DNA of 64,000 nucleotides from Marsupella aquatica. Taxonomy: Eukaryota; Marchantiophyta. The notes beneath the pieces are model-generated. The model searched no databases and was not told the DNA's origin. It saw only the letters and a program-made list of their open reading frames with translations. How positions within the stretch are numbered: position 1 is the stretch's first letter; every line of letters begins with the position of its first letter. Location of the stretch: positions 2,666,001 to 2,730,000 of the forward strand of contig OZ316893.1 of the NCBI GenBank assembly GCA_973895155.1, given 5' to 3'. Position numbers and translations under genes: made by a program. This document shows, piece after piece, positions 63,926-64,000 of the stretch.

Positions 63926-64000
63926 TGTTGGGTATTTACTCTTACGTCTAGGTTAGGTATGACGTGGTTGGTACAACAACGTGGGTTGGTACAACTACGT
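63926..64000 (+). mobile_element. Start of an LTR, cut by the window end
   Basis: TGTTGGGTATTTACTCTTAC at 63926 matches the 5' end of the solo LTR at 3744. Whether internal retrotransposon sequence follows lies outside the window. Confidence 0.55.

Overview
The window is nuclear DNA of a land plant, most likely a seed-free one (bryophyte-grade; a liverwort or moss would fit). It carries intron-containing genes for two plastid-targeted housekeeping proteins, two VQ-motif proteins and an AIG1-type GTPase. Between them lie long AT-rich, repeat-rich stretches and remnants of LTR, LINE and hAT elements. The species cannot be resolved from sequence reading alone. Exon boundaries below were derived by hand from reading frame, splice dinucleotides and family conservation.

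Layout. 0.6-2.5 kb (-): an alpha-carbonic anhydrase with a signal-peptide exon and a doubtful 3' end. 3.7-4.1 kb: a solo LTR. 5.9-8.8 kb (+): complete five-exon thylakoid FtsH2-type protease. 10.0-12.5 kb (-): an 832-aa protein made of repeats, family unknown. 15.9 kb and 36.0 kb (+): two related VQ proteins. 38.8-40.0 kb (-): a 5'-truncated LINE. 42.2-45.6 kb (-): complete eight-exon chloroplast Hsp70. 56.8-58.3 kb (+): an AIG1-like protein with a degenerate plus a canonical GTPase domain. The other intergenic stretches hold tandem repeats, many two-copy short duplications and no gene I can support.

The standout is 24,072-33,683: a 9.6-kb hAT-superfamily DNA transposon with both ends readable. 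It has an 8-bp target duplication (CATGTGTG), terminal CCCGGTTTG/CAAACCGGG, GC-rich subterminal blocks and about 600-bp imperfect inverted repeats. Each inverted repeat carries three copies of a 40-bp motif at mirrored spacing. Besides a BED/DUF659/hAT-C transposase it carries two opposite-strand cargo genes: an atypical protein kinase, and a coiled-coil protein ending in a RING-H2 finger. Transposase and kinase both read inward from the inverted repeats, so related terminal sequence may promote both. All three genes are broken by one or two in-frame stops (mostly TGA), and the transposase also by a frameshift at an A7 run, so this copy looks decayed but recent.

Functionally, FtsH2 and cpHsc70 belong to plastid protein quality control. 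The VQ proteins (WRKY partners in other plants) and the AIG1-like GTPase suggest stress or defence roles, but nothing here shows that these genes are co-regulated.
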